A stretch of 32,456 bases of DNA. Source: Stramenopiles sp. TOSAG23-3. Lineage: Eukaryota > Sar. A model generated the notes under the pieces. It was not told the origin of the DNA. It searched no databases and saw nothing but the letters and a program-made list of their open reading frames with translations. The position numbers and the translations under genes were made by a program. The stretch covers positions 1 through 32,456 of the forward strand of contig LT642217.1 in the NCBI GenBank assembly GCA_900128585.1, read 5' to 3'. Numbering within the stretch: the first letter of the stretch is position 1; every line of letters starts with the position of its first letter. Of the stretch, positions 15,602 to 25,244 are shown in pieces.

Positions 15602-18600
15602 ATGACTTGGTCTCGAGGTTTTCGCGTACAAAAGCAGCGACTTGAACTACGCGTCGATACTGAGAAACAGTGGTTAGCTGGTCGCTCGGAATTAATACTA
15701 CTTCCTACTGGTGCTTGTCAATCAGCAAGTTCTAAATCTAGCCCTCGTCCTCCACGCAAGAAAACAAAGAAGACAGACGAAACATTACGACTGCACTTCC
15801 GGCAATGTACAATAAACAATATCACCGTAAATGGTTATGATGCAAAATATGAGCTGATGGACTTCTTGGCTGTTCCCACGAGGGAGGAATATCGGGATTT
15901 GCAGGCGTTTTATGTACACTATCGTGCTGCAATGTGTGCAGCTGAACAAGGAGAGCTTGTTGTATCTATCCCCAAAGCAGTATTGGAAAACAAGGGTAAT
16001 ATATCTATGATGCCTAGTATAACTGTTGTCGTTAATTATGAGCTACATGATGCAACAGCTGGAATTAGATTTATAGGGCCAAATTCTTTTCCTGGTTCAA
16101 TACCCCACATGAACACTCACCAGGCACCATCGGGGAGTGGCACTGTTCTATCCGGAGGAACTGGTCCTCGAGCATGGTTCCCATGCATTGATTCACCAAA
16201 ATCGCGTCACACGTACGAAATAGAGATTACAGTTCGAAGTGATTCTAATAATACTGCAATATGTAGTGGTGAACTTCTTGGTTCTCGTCGCGGTTTTGTC
16301 AGTGCTTCTCAATGGAATAGTAGTTCTTCGTTGAGTTTACACGCTCGTGTAAAAGATAAAAAATATTGTGTAGACGATGTGATAGATAATGTTGATTCTA
16401 AAAACCTGATTGACACAATAACATTTAAGTATGCAATTAAATCACCTATAGCAGCACGATCATTGGGTCTTGCTGTGGGTCCGTTTATTGCTGTCGCTGA
16501 TAATAACGAAGATGCCAAAGATTCATTACCTTTAGTTACACATTTTTGTCTTCCATCAGCTTTAGGAGGTACTAATCGAACCTATGATACAATTTTAGGC
16601 GCGACGACTAGTATTGATAATAATATAAATGTATATGACTCTCATGGAGTTTCTTCCTCTAAAAATATTGAATGTCAAAAAGAAGAATTCAGGAAAAGTT
16701 GTACGGCATGTGGTGGGGCCATTCGGTGGATGAGAAAGTATTTAATGTGTGAATATCCTTTTCTCTCCGGTGAAGATACTAATTCATCACTAAAAATAGA
16801 GAATGGGGTTAAAAATGTAAAGAAAAGGCAGGTAGAGAAAAATGAAACTGTGGTAAAGCAACGGCATGTATTACATAGACAAGTATTTGTCCAGGGATTA
16901 GAAGTTCCAACACATCCTGCTCATCCACCTGGTGTTCCAAAGGTACATGGTCTCGTGGATAGTGTGGTTGCCTTTTCATCTTTAGTTATACTTAGTTCTG
17001 AGCTAATTAGACCTTCGAATGAATTGGATCACACTCATCGTTCTGAATTATGTCAAGCAAATGGTGTGGCACAACAGTGGTTTGGTGGTTTGATGGATGT
17101 TCCCACGTGGATTTATGTTTGGCTACAAGCAGCATTTTGTGGTTGTCTTGTCAACCTCTACAGCCGAGAGCTTTGTGGCGTTGATCATTATTGGAGTCGT
17201 ATGAGGGCTCTAAATGACATTGTCTCTATATGTGCTATAGAAGGAGGGCATCTGCGCTCAGTCAGGGCACCTAAACAACAACGCCCTTTGCAGCCATCCC
17301 CTACAGCTCTATGGACAGTTATGCCTAATATTGTAGGTGGAGGAACAGTAGCAGCAATGAAAGCAGCTTTTGTTGCGCATATGATTGAAAGACGTGTTGG
17401 GGTGGGAAGTTTCCGTATAGTATTACGCAATTTACTAAAAGCTGCATCAGATGCGAATGTTGCTCTTCGTAAAGATTTACTTCAATGTACAGAGACTCCA
17501 ACTGTCATTGATTGCGAAAATAATAAAACATCCGTCAATGGTAATATCAATGAAAGTGTTATATCTTGTAATGGAGATAGTGGGGTCAATAGAACTCAAC
17601 ATTGGTTAATGACGACACAATCTGTATTATCTGCCTTTCGACGAGGAGCAAATGGTGCTACATCAGCGGAAAGTTTAACCAAAGGGTTTGCACAGCAATG
17701 GATATACGGTAGTGGCTTTGGGGCAGCTAATTTTCGAGCTAGTTTCAATTATCATCGCAAACAGAATATGGCTCAAGTCCATTTAGAACAGATTGGAGAA
17801 CGATTTGAAGGTGAGATTGTTGTTCGCGTAATAGAGCAATCAGGATCCACGGATCATATTCGTCGCATAGAGAGAAGGAGACATGATTGGTCTTTTATTT
17901 GTCACACAAAAGTAAGAAAAATGCGAAGTAAACCAAAAAAGAATAGAAATAATAATGGTGATAGTTCAGAAACAAATGATACTCCTATATTATTTGTACG
18001 AATAGATCCTGATTTGCATTGGTTGCGTCGTTTGCAGTTTGAACAAAAGATATTTATGTACACTAAACAATTATCAGATGGTCATGGAGTTGTTGCTCAT
18101 ATAGATGCACTTCAAGGTCTTGCACGTCTTCCTTTACCTGGGAAACCCCCATCATTGACTGCGTGTCATTCTATAAATCGTGTTCTTATAAATCCTCGAA
18201 ATTGTCTACCACTCCGAATAGCGGCTGCATGGGCATTGACGCGATGGCAGAACTTACATGCACCTGTGTCAGCTGCATCGACCGCAAGTGGTAGTTGGAA
18301 TGGACTTAATTTACTTATTAATTTCTTTAAACGCGTTTCTGGTTGGTTTGATGAAAGTGATCAGCTGAGACCAAATCGTTTTTCCGCAACGGATATTTCT
18401 GATTATGCCCTCAAGTGTTCTGTACCAATGGCAATTGCCTCTGTTCGAGCACGAAATGGTATTGTACCTGAAACAGTTATTACCTTCCTTCTTGAACTTT
18501 TACGTGAGAATGATAATCGTGGCAATACTTTTGGAGATGGTGGTTACGTTGCAGCTGTTGTGACTGCTCTTGCAAGCGCATATGCTGCTAGTAGTTCGTT

Positions 18601-19726
18601 TGGATCAACAAGTGGACTCACTACAGAAAGTGTAGGCAGTCCAGTATGGGAAATTAAAAGATATCTCGGTTTTGATCATATCAGGCGAAGCTACAATGGA
18701 GTAGTTGCCGCAAGTTGCGTTAGAGCATTGTGTACACTAGAAATTGCTGGTAAGAAACTGAATGATTCCCCATACGACACACTTTGTTTATTGAAGAAGT
18801 CTGCTGTGAATATTGTGAATAATACAGAAGTTTCCAATTCATACCCAGAAATGCCATGGCCTGTAAGAGATGCTGCTGCTGAAAGTATAGTATGTCATTT
18901 TTTTGCTCGACAGTTTGGTAAAATTTATGGAAAGTCTCGTAAAAAATATGGTAATTTTGGGTCAGGTTACAGCAATAAACCGATCGAAATTGACAGTAAT
19001 GATAATAATAGAGAAAATTGTTGTCGTGCTCTAGGTTGGATTTTTAGCGCAATAGCTTCACGGGCGTTTCTTCCACGTTTAGAAGCTGTAATATGGAGTG
19101 AACTTGTTACATTGTGTGAAAATATTGATGGTAAGAATGAAGGATCGTATTTGATAGCTGCGTTACAGGGAATGACACCTATTACGCAAAAAGTAGTAGA
19201 ACTTCTCTGGCATTTAATGAATGGTGATGTTGAAGATTCAGTGTCAGTGGGATGTATGTTCCCTAAACCATTCGCTAGCCGTCGATTATACGCATATCGC
19301 GTTTTCAAAGCTGCTTTTAGACATAGCACCCCTCCTTGTTTCCCACAACTTATGAGTAAGCGCAAACCTGCCAATTGGGCTGGTGCTTTTAGTAGCTTTA
19401 CCGATGATGTGGCTGTACTAGCCGATGTAAATTTGCGACGTATGGATCTACGACATATATTGCGGAGGCGCGCGTTGATCCGTGAACCGAAGGTACCACC
19501 ACCAAATTACTATGTTTCTCGACATCGTATCATGCGCGTAGATGCCATTGGCAATGACAATGATGTTATACGTGGACAGAGTAATGAAGAGCGATATATC
19601 TGGAGAATGGTTGCGCCAGAGAAACCGAAATCAATCACCATGGAACAACTGAAGAATGAATACAAGGGTATCAACTTCAAACTTAAATGCAAAGAAGTAG
19701 AATTATCTTCTTTTTCATTATCATAA
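15602..19726 (+). CDS. TAF2: TFIID subunit TAF2
   Basis: The 1374-residue protein is the M1-aminopeptidase-fold subunit of the TFIID complex, which recognises initiator DNA during RNA polymerase II preinitiation. The start FRVQKQRLELRVDTEKQWLAG is the typical TAF2 beginning (equivalent to animal YKVTHQ.L.L.gI). ATAGIRFIG and GPRAWFPCIDSP (about 195-206) are the M1 N-terminal domain signatures shared with aminopeptidases. At the place of the zinc motif HExxH the sequence is HRSELCQANGVAQQWFGG (about 478-495), so catalytic zinc ligands are absent, as in all TAF2. VPTWIYVWLQAAF follows where peptidases have the WLNEGFA segment. The C-terminal half is helical HEAT-like, with Ser/Asn-rich inserts near 640-670 and 780-800. 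No intron is needed to keep the 4.1-kb frame open. Confidence 0.93.
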   Translation: MTWSRGFRVQKQRLELRVDTEKQWLAGRSELILLPTGACQSASSKSSPRPPRKKTKKTDETLRLHFRQCTINNITVNGYDAKYELMDFLAVPTREEYRDLQAFYVHYRAAMCAAEQGELVVSIPKAVLENKGNISMMPSITVVVNYELHDATAGIRFIGPNSFPGSIPHMNTHQAPSGSGTVLSGGTGPRAWFPCIDSPKSRHTYEIEITVRSDSNNTAICSGELLGSRRGFVSASQWNSSSSLSLHARVKDKKYCVDDVIDNVDSKNLIDTITFKYAIKSPIAARSLGLAVGPFIAVADNNEDAKDSLPLVTHFCLPSALGGTNRTYDTILGATTSIDNNINVYDSHGVSSSKNIECQKEEFRKSCTACGGAIRWMRKYLMCEYPFLSGEDTNSSLKIENGVKNVKKRQVEKNETVVKQRHVLHRQVFVQGLEVPTHPAHPPGVPKVHGLVDSVVAFSSLVILSSELIRPSNELDHTHRSELCQANGVAQQWFGGLMDVPTWIYVWLQAAFCGCLVNLYSRELCGVDHYWSRMRALNDIVSICAIEGGHLRSVRAPKQQRPLQPSPTALWTVMPNIVGGGTVAAMKAAFVAHMIERRVGVGSFRIVLRNLLKAASDANVALRKDLLQCTETPTVIDCENNKTSVNGNINESVISCNGDSGVNRTQHWLMTTQSVLSAFRRGANGATSAESLTKGFAQQWIYGSGFGAANFRASFNYHRKQNMAQVHLEQIGERFEGEIVVRVIEQSGSTDHIRRIERRRHDWSFICHTKVRKMRSKPKKNRNNNGDSSETNDTPILFVRIDPDLHWLRRLQFEQKIFMYTKQLSDGHGVVAHIDALQGLARLPLPGKPPSLTACHSINRVLINPRNCLPLRIAAAWALTRWQNLHAPVSAASTASGSWNGLNLLINFFKRVSGWFDESDQLRPNRFSATDISDYALKCSVPMAIASVRARNGIVPETVITFLLELLRENDNRGNTFGDGGYVAAVVTALASAYAASSSFGSTSGLTTESVGSPVWEIKRYLGFDHIRRSYNGVVAASCVRALCTLEIAGKKLNDSPYDTLCLLKKSAVNIVNNTEVSNSYPEMPWPVRDAAAESIVCHFFARQFGKIYGKSRKKYGNFGSGYSNKPIEIDSNDNNRENCCRALGWIFSAIASRAFLPRLEAVIWSELVTLCENIDGKNEGSYLIAALQGMTPITQKVVELLWHLMNGDVEDSVSVGCMFPKPFASRRLYAYRVFKAAFRHSTPPCFPQLMSKRKPANWAGAFSSFTDDVAVLADVNLRRMDLRHILRRRALIREPKVPPPNYYVSRHRIMRVDAIGNDNDVIRGQSNEERYIWRMVAPEKPKSITMEQLKNEYKGINFKLKCKEVELSSFSLS

Positions 19727-19853
19727 TAATAAATAGTCAATTGACCCATGATTTAGTTTATTTCTATGACATAAAATATTTATTTGTGCATTTAAAATGT
19801 GTAATGTTTGAACATTATGGAACAAGTTCATAATGCTAAAAAAATGGTAATAA

Positions 19854-20980
19854 TTATTTTTCACCTAGACGACGCTTGGCATTTTCAACTGTATTGCGCA
19901 TAAGCATTGCAATGGTCATTGGACCAACACCGCCAGGAACAGGAGTGATTGCACCAGCGTGCTCAAATGCAGCAGCATAGTCAACATCTCCACACATTTT
20001 TTTACCAGACTTTCTTTCTGGGGCATCTTTGAAGTTGACACCGACATCAATTACAGTAGCTCCAGGCTTTATCCAACCGCCTTTGACGAATTCTGGCATT
20101 CCAATTGCAGCAATAACAACATCAGCAGCACGAACAACTTCATCGAGATTCTTTGTTCTGGAATGGCACATTGTTACAGTACTGTTACGATGAAGAAGCA
20201 TCATAGCTACAGGCAGACCTACAATGTTACTCCGTCCCAAAACGGCCACGTTGGCACCATTCAAATCAACACCAGAACGATCTAAAAGCTCAACACAACC
20301 AAGAGGAGTACAAGCATTATTTGCTGCTACTCGGTAACTAAACTCAGAACCATCACGACGCTGGCGCAATTCTTCACCTAATCGCGCAAGTCCACCCATG
20401 TTATATGGATGGAAACCATCAACATCTTTGTCCACTGAAATTGCTTCAAGAATCTTCTTTTGATTGATATGCTCAGGTAATGGAAGCTGTACTAGAATTC
20501 CGTCCACAGTAGGGTCTGCGTTCAACTTGTTTACCAATGCAAACAGCTCCTCTTCAGGGACATTCTCATCAAGAACTTCTTTAATAGACTTAAATCCGCA
20601 TTCAGCCGAAGCTTTTTCTTTCATATTGACATATGTCGCACTGTTTTGTAAGACGTATGGGAGAAAGAGAAGAGTGTTAGCTAACTGTAAATGAAATAAG
20701 AAATACAAAAAAGTAGAGACATATAAATATATTGTGAGAGAAAATTTTCAATAAAAGTGACGTACCTATCTGGGCGAGCACCAACAAGAACTACCGCGAG
20801 ACCAGGAGTACCTGCAGCATCACCGTGCTTGGCCTTGAGACCGGCTGTCTCCGCTGCAACTTCTTCACGTACAGCCTTCGAAATCGCAGTGCCATCGATT
20901 TTAGTGGCTGCAAAACTTCGAGTAAACTGTTGGCGAATTGCTGCGCGAGATGCAACTGAGCGAATCATTTTAGAAAACAT
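19854..20980 (-). CDS. MTHFD: Methylenetetrahydrofolate dehydrogenase/cyclohydrolase (FolD type), mitochondrial, two exons
   Basis: Exon 1 is 20980-20766 and exon 2 is 20640-19854; joined in phase 2 they encode 333 residues. The splice restores GARPDS|ATYVNMKEKA, the family signature containing the catalytic lysine (MKEKA). Further FolD motifs are GILVQLPLPEHI, KDVDGFHPYN, the nucleotide-binding VLGRSNIVGLP and PVPGGVGPMTIAMLMRNT near the C-terminus. The enzyme interconverts methylene-, methenyl- and 10-formyl-tetrahydrofolate. The N-terminus from the ATG at 20980 is rich in Arg, Ser and Ala (KMIRSVASRAAIRQQFTRSF), typical of a mitochondrial presequence. The 10-formyl-THF synthetase domain of trifunctional cytosolic enzymes is absent. 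The gene is divergent from the WWE/Dpy-30 gene. Confidence 0.96.
20641..20765 (-). other. Spliceosomal intron (125 nt) in MTHFD
   Basis: On the minus strand the intron starts GTACGT, has the branch-like sequence GCTAAC (branch A about 20677), a pyrimidine-rich stretch and the acceptor AAAACAG. Splicing rebuilds a Ser codon inside the conserved GARPDSATYV motif, so the boundaries are well supported. Confidence 0.93.
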
Positions 20981-21278
20981 AATTGAGAATCTGGAGTATT
21001 GATAAAATCTAGTGTACAGAGTGGCTGAGTGTTGCAAAGACTTAGTAAACAAAGAGTTTATTTATGGTCGTCACGTGAAAACAAAATATGACGGTCACCG
21101 AATGAAATTTGACAGTTTTTCCACCCTAACCCTAATTCAAACTTTTTTCGTAACTGTTTTCTACAAAACACTAAAGAAAAGAAATACCTATTTTAATACC
21201 ACTTATGATGATGCATCAGCATAGTCAACGATGGAATAGTAGTTTCCATTGAGTATTGTACTATATTTTTTAACAGAA
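20981..21278. promoter_or_regulatory. Divergent promoter region, MTHFD / WWE-Dpy-30
   Basis: This 298-bp spacer contains TCACGTGA (21071-21078), an E-box palindrome, and TGACGGTCACCG (21089-21100) carrying the recurrent CGGTCA core at 21092-21097. CACCCTAACCCTAA near 21122-21135 resembles two telomere-like units but is too short to mean much. Confidence 0.45.
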
Positions 21279-22367
21279 ATGAACATTGCAAAGATAGTGA
21301 GCTCGAAAACGAAGGTGAAAAGCGTAAAAAAATCAAAAAAGCTTTTGAAAAAGATAGAACAGGCAAAAAAATATCTACAGACGGAGCCCTCAGATGTAGA
21401 ATTTAAGGCTCGGATTAATGGATCAAAACTTTTGCTCGGAACAGATATGGATGAAGTTAAAAGAAGGTTAACTGTCAAGAATACCTCACTTGGTCAATGT
21501 CCTGCAATTTGGGAATATTATGAGTCAGGTAAATGGAAAAGTTTTTCTGACTGTTTCGAAGGTGAAGATTGCACGGATATTATCGAAGGTTCTTTCAAGG
21601 AAGATAAACTTGGTGTAAATGAACTGGTTTTAAATAACCGAAAGTATACTATTGTATTTGAAACAATGCGAAAAAATAATCCAACCTCGGGCAAGTCACA
21701 GCGTATCCGAAGACGCATTCCAGAACGAGTTCCTGACGCTGATCAACTAGTTAGTTTACGTGCTGGTCTCGTGCAAGAAAGAACGACGGAATATTTAGAG
21801 AAGAGTGTTATGGATGTTGTAACAAAAGGTCTCACAGAAATTGCCCTTGAAAGACCCAGAGATTTACACTTATGGCTTGGGCGGTATTTACTTGCTAGTG
21901 TTAAAGATGTACAGAATAAAAATGGAATAATCTGTTTTTATCGTGGGGGTAGAGAGAAAGTAGAATCTGAGAGACAACGAAGTTCCTCGTTTATGCTCAA
22001 GACACTTCTACCAGATCTTCATGATGCACTACAAAAACTTCCTGTTTTGAAGCCCGATTGTCCTATACTGTGGGTGGCAGTTAGTATTCTACGTCATTCA
22101 AAAAATGTAGAAATGATAATTTTACCTAAGAATCGATATATTCTATGTCAAGGAAAAAATGATTCAAAGCAAATAGAAGTATACTCGAACTCCAAAGTGG
22201 ATAATAGTTTTCTTGATGGTAATAGTCAACAAAAACTCATACATCGAATGGTGGAGTGTTCATTCTTTGGTTATCCACTTTCCTTACAAAGATCAAAGTC
22301 TCACTCTGCTAGAATTATTCAGCGGTATCAAAGGGGAAAGCAAGTGCGTGATAAATTTTGTACATAA
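21279..22367 (+). CDS. WWE domain / Dpy-30 motif / IQ motif protein, possibly flagellar
   Basis: I choose the ATG at 21279, giving 362 residues; the open frame runs further 5' only without an ATG. Residues 1-32 are a Lys-rich helix. Residues about 75-147 match a WWE domain: WEYYESGKWKSF (78-89) supplies the two Trp, followed by NRKYTIVFETM (120-130) and SQRIRRR (140-146), the usual G-x-x-Y-x-I-D-F-x-x-M ... R-x-(V/I)-R-R layout. WWE domains bind ADP-ribose units or mediate ubiquitin/PARP interactions. Residues about 173-207 match a Dpy-30/RIIa dimerisation motif, VMDVVTKGLTEIALERPRDL then LWLGRYLL. The C-terminus has an IQ motif, ARIIQRYQRGKQVRDKF (about 344-360), a calmodulin site. Dpy-30 and IQ together are common in radial-spoke proteins, and CFAP45 follows on the same strand. 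No known family name fits. Confidence 0.8.
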   Translation: MNIAKIVSSKTKVKSVKKSKKLLKKIEQAKKYLQTEPSDVEFKARINGSKLLLGTDMDEVKRRLTVKNTSLGQCPAIWEYYESGKWKSFSDCFEGEDCTDIIEGSFKEDKLGVNELVLNNRKYTIVFETMRKNNPTSGKSQRIRRRIPERVPDADQLVSLRAGLVQERTTEYLEKSVMDVVTKGLTEIALERPRDLHLWLGRYLLASVKDVQNKNGIICFYRGGREKVESERQRSSSFMLKTLLPDLHDALQKLPVLKPDCPILWVAVSILRHSKNVEMIILPKNRYILCQGKNDSKQIEVYSNSKVDNSFLDGNSQQKLIHRMVECSFFGYPLSLQRSKSHSARIIQRYQRGKQVRDKFCT

Positions 22368-22648
22368 GATAAAGAAAATATAATATATATTGCTTTTTTT
22401 TTGTTGACTACCATATTAAAATTTTTTTTTAAAATAGCAGTTAAATTAAGAAATTCACAAGATGGCCAATTTCGATTTTTGACGTTACATCTTTTTGTTG
22501 TAGTAGTACTTTAGTATCGACGGATATCGAATATCATATATTCTATTGATTTTGCTTTACATTTCATTGTACACATTGATTGAGTACATATATTTATATC
22601 TCACAACGTATACATTCAGTATACATTTGAAACGTTCAAGGATTGATA

Positions 22649-24133
22649 ATGAGCTACGTCGATGAATCACTCTTCGGGGAGTCTCAGGCTGCTCGTCGAC
22701 GCAAACAAAAATTACAAAACGCTGGACGTACAGCTTCTCAAGTTCTAGCCCAAAATCAGGAGACAGCTCCGTTAAGTTTATCTCGTTCTACATATAGGCA
22801 AATGCAACGTCGAGCACTAACTGCCGAAGAAGAGTTTGAGCTTCAAAAGAAAATAGCAGCTCAGCGTGCCGAAGATAAAAGAAAAAGTGGTCCAGATATC
22901 AAATGGATAACTGCACCTCGACCTACTGTGCAACAGGAGTATGATCGCCGTATTCGAGAGCAAGGAGATGGTCCAGCAAATGTTAGAGCTGCAGCTATGA
23001 TGGACGAAGAGCTTGATGAAGTTAAGACTTTACAACATAAGCTGAATATTATGAAAGTGAAAAGTATTCGCGAGCAACAGATCTTTGAACGAATTGCCCG
23101 CAAAGAAAAAGAAGATAAATATGATCAACACTTCTTTGTTGAAAAAATGAAAGAGCGTGATGCAGCTCTTTATGCAGCTGAGCAGGAACAGATAAGATTA
23201 CACAATCGAAAGAAATCTTATGCGGCTGAGCTAACCCAGCAGAAGCTCGAATGTGAGCGACGCAAAATATTGGAACTTGAGGCAAAAGAGCAAGAAGGTC
23301 GAGCAATGAAAAGGCGCATACAAAAAATGGTTGTACAAGACGAAGAAGCACAAAAGCGTAAAGTTGAGGAACAGAGAAGGCGAAATGAAGTTTTAGCTGC
23401 TGCTAATATACAAGCTCGGAAATACCGTTTAATACGAGCAGCTGAAGACAGAGCAGAAGACAAACGCATTATGAAGTTTTTGGCAATGAAAAATTATGAA
23501 GAAGAACAACGAGTTGCAAGAGAGTTAGCAATAAAGGCTGAAGCAGACCGCGAGGTAGCAAGATTACGAGCTTTACAAGAAAAGGCGAATGATAAACGAG
23601 GAGAAGAAGATGAGAAGAGAGCGAAATTACGCCAAAGAGAGCGCAAACTTAAAGAAGATGCAATGTATCAAAAAAGAATAGATGATCGAAAAGAAATGAT
23701 GGCTACAGTGATTCGAGACCGTGATAAACAAATCCGTCTCAAGGCAAGAGACGAGCTCATAGAAAAGAAACTGGACAAAGCATATATGGCACGAATAACA
23801 AAAGAGCAAGTAGTGATTGAGGATCGTCTTCAACGGGAGAAAGAAAGGAAGCATCAGATTAATATACAACATGCTAAAGAACTTGCAGAGTTAAGGGATA
23901 GGCGAAAGGAACAAGCTAAACAGAAAATTGTACAGCAAAGAGAGGTTGATGCTCGTAATGCAATGGATGGTGACGTATACAAGCTTCGTGTAAAAGAAGT
24001 TTTTGCACGCAAGTTGAGAGAACATCAAGATGCAGGTCATGCTTTGCCTCCAGAATTTTTACAAAAGCAGGAGAGTGAGGAAGAAAAAAGAAAAAGGCGG
24101 ACAAAGTTTTCAACATCTCGTCCTCTATGGTAA
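22649..24133 (+). CDS. CFAP45: CFAP45 (CCDC19), microtubule inner protein of flagella
   Basis: With the ATG at 22649 the protein has 495 residues. It is almost entirely charged coiled coil of the trichohyalin-plectin-homology type. Family-specific marks are VDESLFG at residues 4-10, as in vertebrate CFAP45, and REVARLRALQEKANDKRGEE, which matches the animal KEIARLRAMQEKAQDYQAEQ segment, plus an Arg/Lys-rich C-terminus after a Gly-x-x-LPPEF turn. CFAP45 lines the lumen of doublet microtubules in motile cilia. This implies that the organism makes motile flagella. It lies 280 bp downstream of the WWE/Dpy-30 gene on the same strand. Confidence 0.88.
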   Translation: MSYVDESLFGESQAARRRKQKLQNAGRTASQVLAQNQETAPLSLSRSTYRQMQRRALTAEEEFELQKKIAAQRAEDKRKSGPDIKWITAPRPTVQQEYDRRIREQGDGPANVRAAAMMDEELDEVKTLQHKLNIMKVKSIREQQIFERIARKEKEDKYDQHFFVEKMKERDAALYAAEQEQIRLHNRKKSYAAELTQQKLECERRKILELEAKEQEGRAMKRRIQKMVVQDEEAQKRKVEEQRRRNEVLAAANIQARKYRLIRAAEDRAEDKRIMKFLAMKNYEEEQRVARELAIKAEADREVARLRALQEKANDKRGEEDEKRAKLRQRERKLKEDAMYQKRIDDRKEMMATVIRDRDKQIRLKARDELIEKKLDKAYMARITKEQVVIEDRLQREKERKHQINIQHAKELAELRDRRKEQAKQKIVQQREVDARNAMDGDVYKLRVKEVFARKLREHQDAGHALPPEFLQKQESEEEKRKRRTKFSTSRPLW

Positions 24134-24236
24134 ATATAGCTAGCCGTGTAATAAACTCAGGGGAATTTGGCTATTTCTCTTTATAACTTTGATATATGAT
24201 AATAAAACTATTTCGTTTTTTTAAGAATAAGAACTA

Positions 24237-25244
24237 TTATTTTTGTATTCGGGGTCGTTTTCTTGTGGTATCTAGAGGATTGCTATTGTAGACTTTGCGA
24301 GTGTCTCTATTACTATTTAAATATTTTTTGTGTTCTCCATTTTGCTTCGGTATAATTACTCTGTTATTCACATCGTCTATATAAGCACGAACAGTATTTC
24401 CATGAATACGTAACTTTCTACTTTTCCTGCGCTTCTTTGGAAGCGTAATTGTTTCACTACTCAAAGTAGCTCCCATACCGTAGTTGCTTGTAGATGCAAT
24501 TATGTTTTCATCCCAAAGAATATTCCTTAGTTGACGCATATATAGAGGTGCTGTAGCTTCTTCACTCAAATGTACATCAGCAGCTGCTACCCTTGATGGA
24601 TCAAGAAATTCTTCACAAACAACACCAGTTTCTTCATTAATTAACTTATCTGATATCTCCAAGTAGAGAAATCCCAAAGATTTTGCTAACTGCTGAAGTT
24701 TCAAATTATACGCTTTCGTTGCTTCTGTCCGTTCTCGATGTGATAGTACTTCAAATTCTGTGACATTCAAATGTGCTTCTTGTGAATGTGCTGATTTTTT
24801 TGCTGCGATTGCAAGAGATCTCTTGACTAATTCTGGTGTAGGCAAAACTGGAGGTTGAACACCAACGAGTACAACACGACTTGGTCGCTCGTTGCGAAGT
24901 GACCTCAACCAAGTTGATATTCCACGAATAGAAATTTCTATTTGTTTTTCATATGTCCATTTCTCACCTATAGAATTGTGTAACTTGTAAAAATAGATAT
25001 AATCTAAGTCCACTCCACCTACTTGGACCACCAAAGCCTCAGCTTTTTTTGCATTACTTGCAATGAACCGACGCCAACGAAAACCAGACTTTGTTTTGCT
25101 AGAGTCGTTGCATAAACCCATTGCCGACGTGCCTGAACGACGACATAACACAATATCTAGCTCGTGGCACTTAGCTGGAGTGGGTAATAAACGCGCTAGT
25201 TTCCAGGCATCTGTGTGAGAATCGCCAACAATTATTATTTTCAT
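24237..25244 (-). CDS. SGNH/GDSL-like hydrolase, cytosolic
   Basis: The 335-residue protein begins MKIIIVGDSHTDAW, where GDSHT is the SGNH block I with nucleophile Ser9. Block III may be VVQVGGVDLDY (72-82), where the usual GxND Asn is replaced. The last block is ADVHLSEEATAPLY (222-235), giving His225 as catalytic base. In typical members the Asp lies three residues before this His; here it is two before (D223), with Ala at the usual place. There is no signal peptide, in contrast to most secreted GDSL esterases. Residues 255-335 form a Lys/Arg-rich tail that may direct nuclear or RNA binding. Activity is likely but not certain; the substrate is unknown. Confidence 0.72.
   Translation of the reverse strand: MKIIIVGDSHTDAWKLARLLPTPAKCHELDIVLCRRSGTSAMGLCNDSSKTKSGFRWRRFIASNAKKAEALVVQVGGVDLDYIYFYKLHNSIGEKWTYEKQIEISIRGISTWLRSLRNERPSRVVLVGVQPPVLPTPELVKRSLAIAAKKSAHSQEAHLNVTEFEVLSHRERTEATKAYNLKLQQLAKSLGFLYLEISDKLINEETGVVCEEFLDPSRVAAADVHLSEEATAPLYMRQLRNILWDENIIASTSNYGMGATLSSETITLPKKRRKSRKLRIHGNTVRAYIDDVNNRVIIPKQNGEHKKYLNSNRDTRKVYNSNPLDTTRKRPRIQK

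Noticed and set aside
15602-19726. Active M1 aminopeptidase
   Set aside because: The HExxH zinc motif is absent and the start and overall length match TAF2.
21122-21135. CACCCTAACCCTAA, telomere-like repeat
   Set aside because: Only about two units, inside an ordinary divergent spacer; more likely chance than an interstitial telomere.
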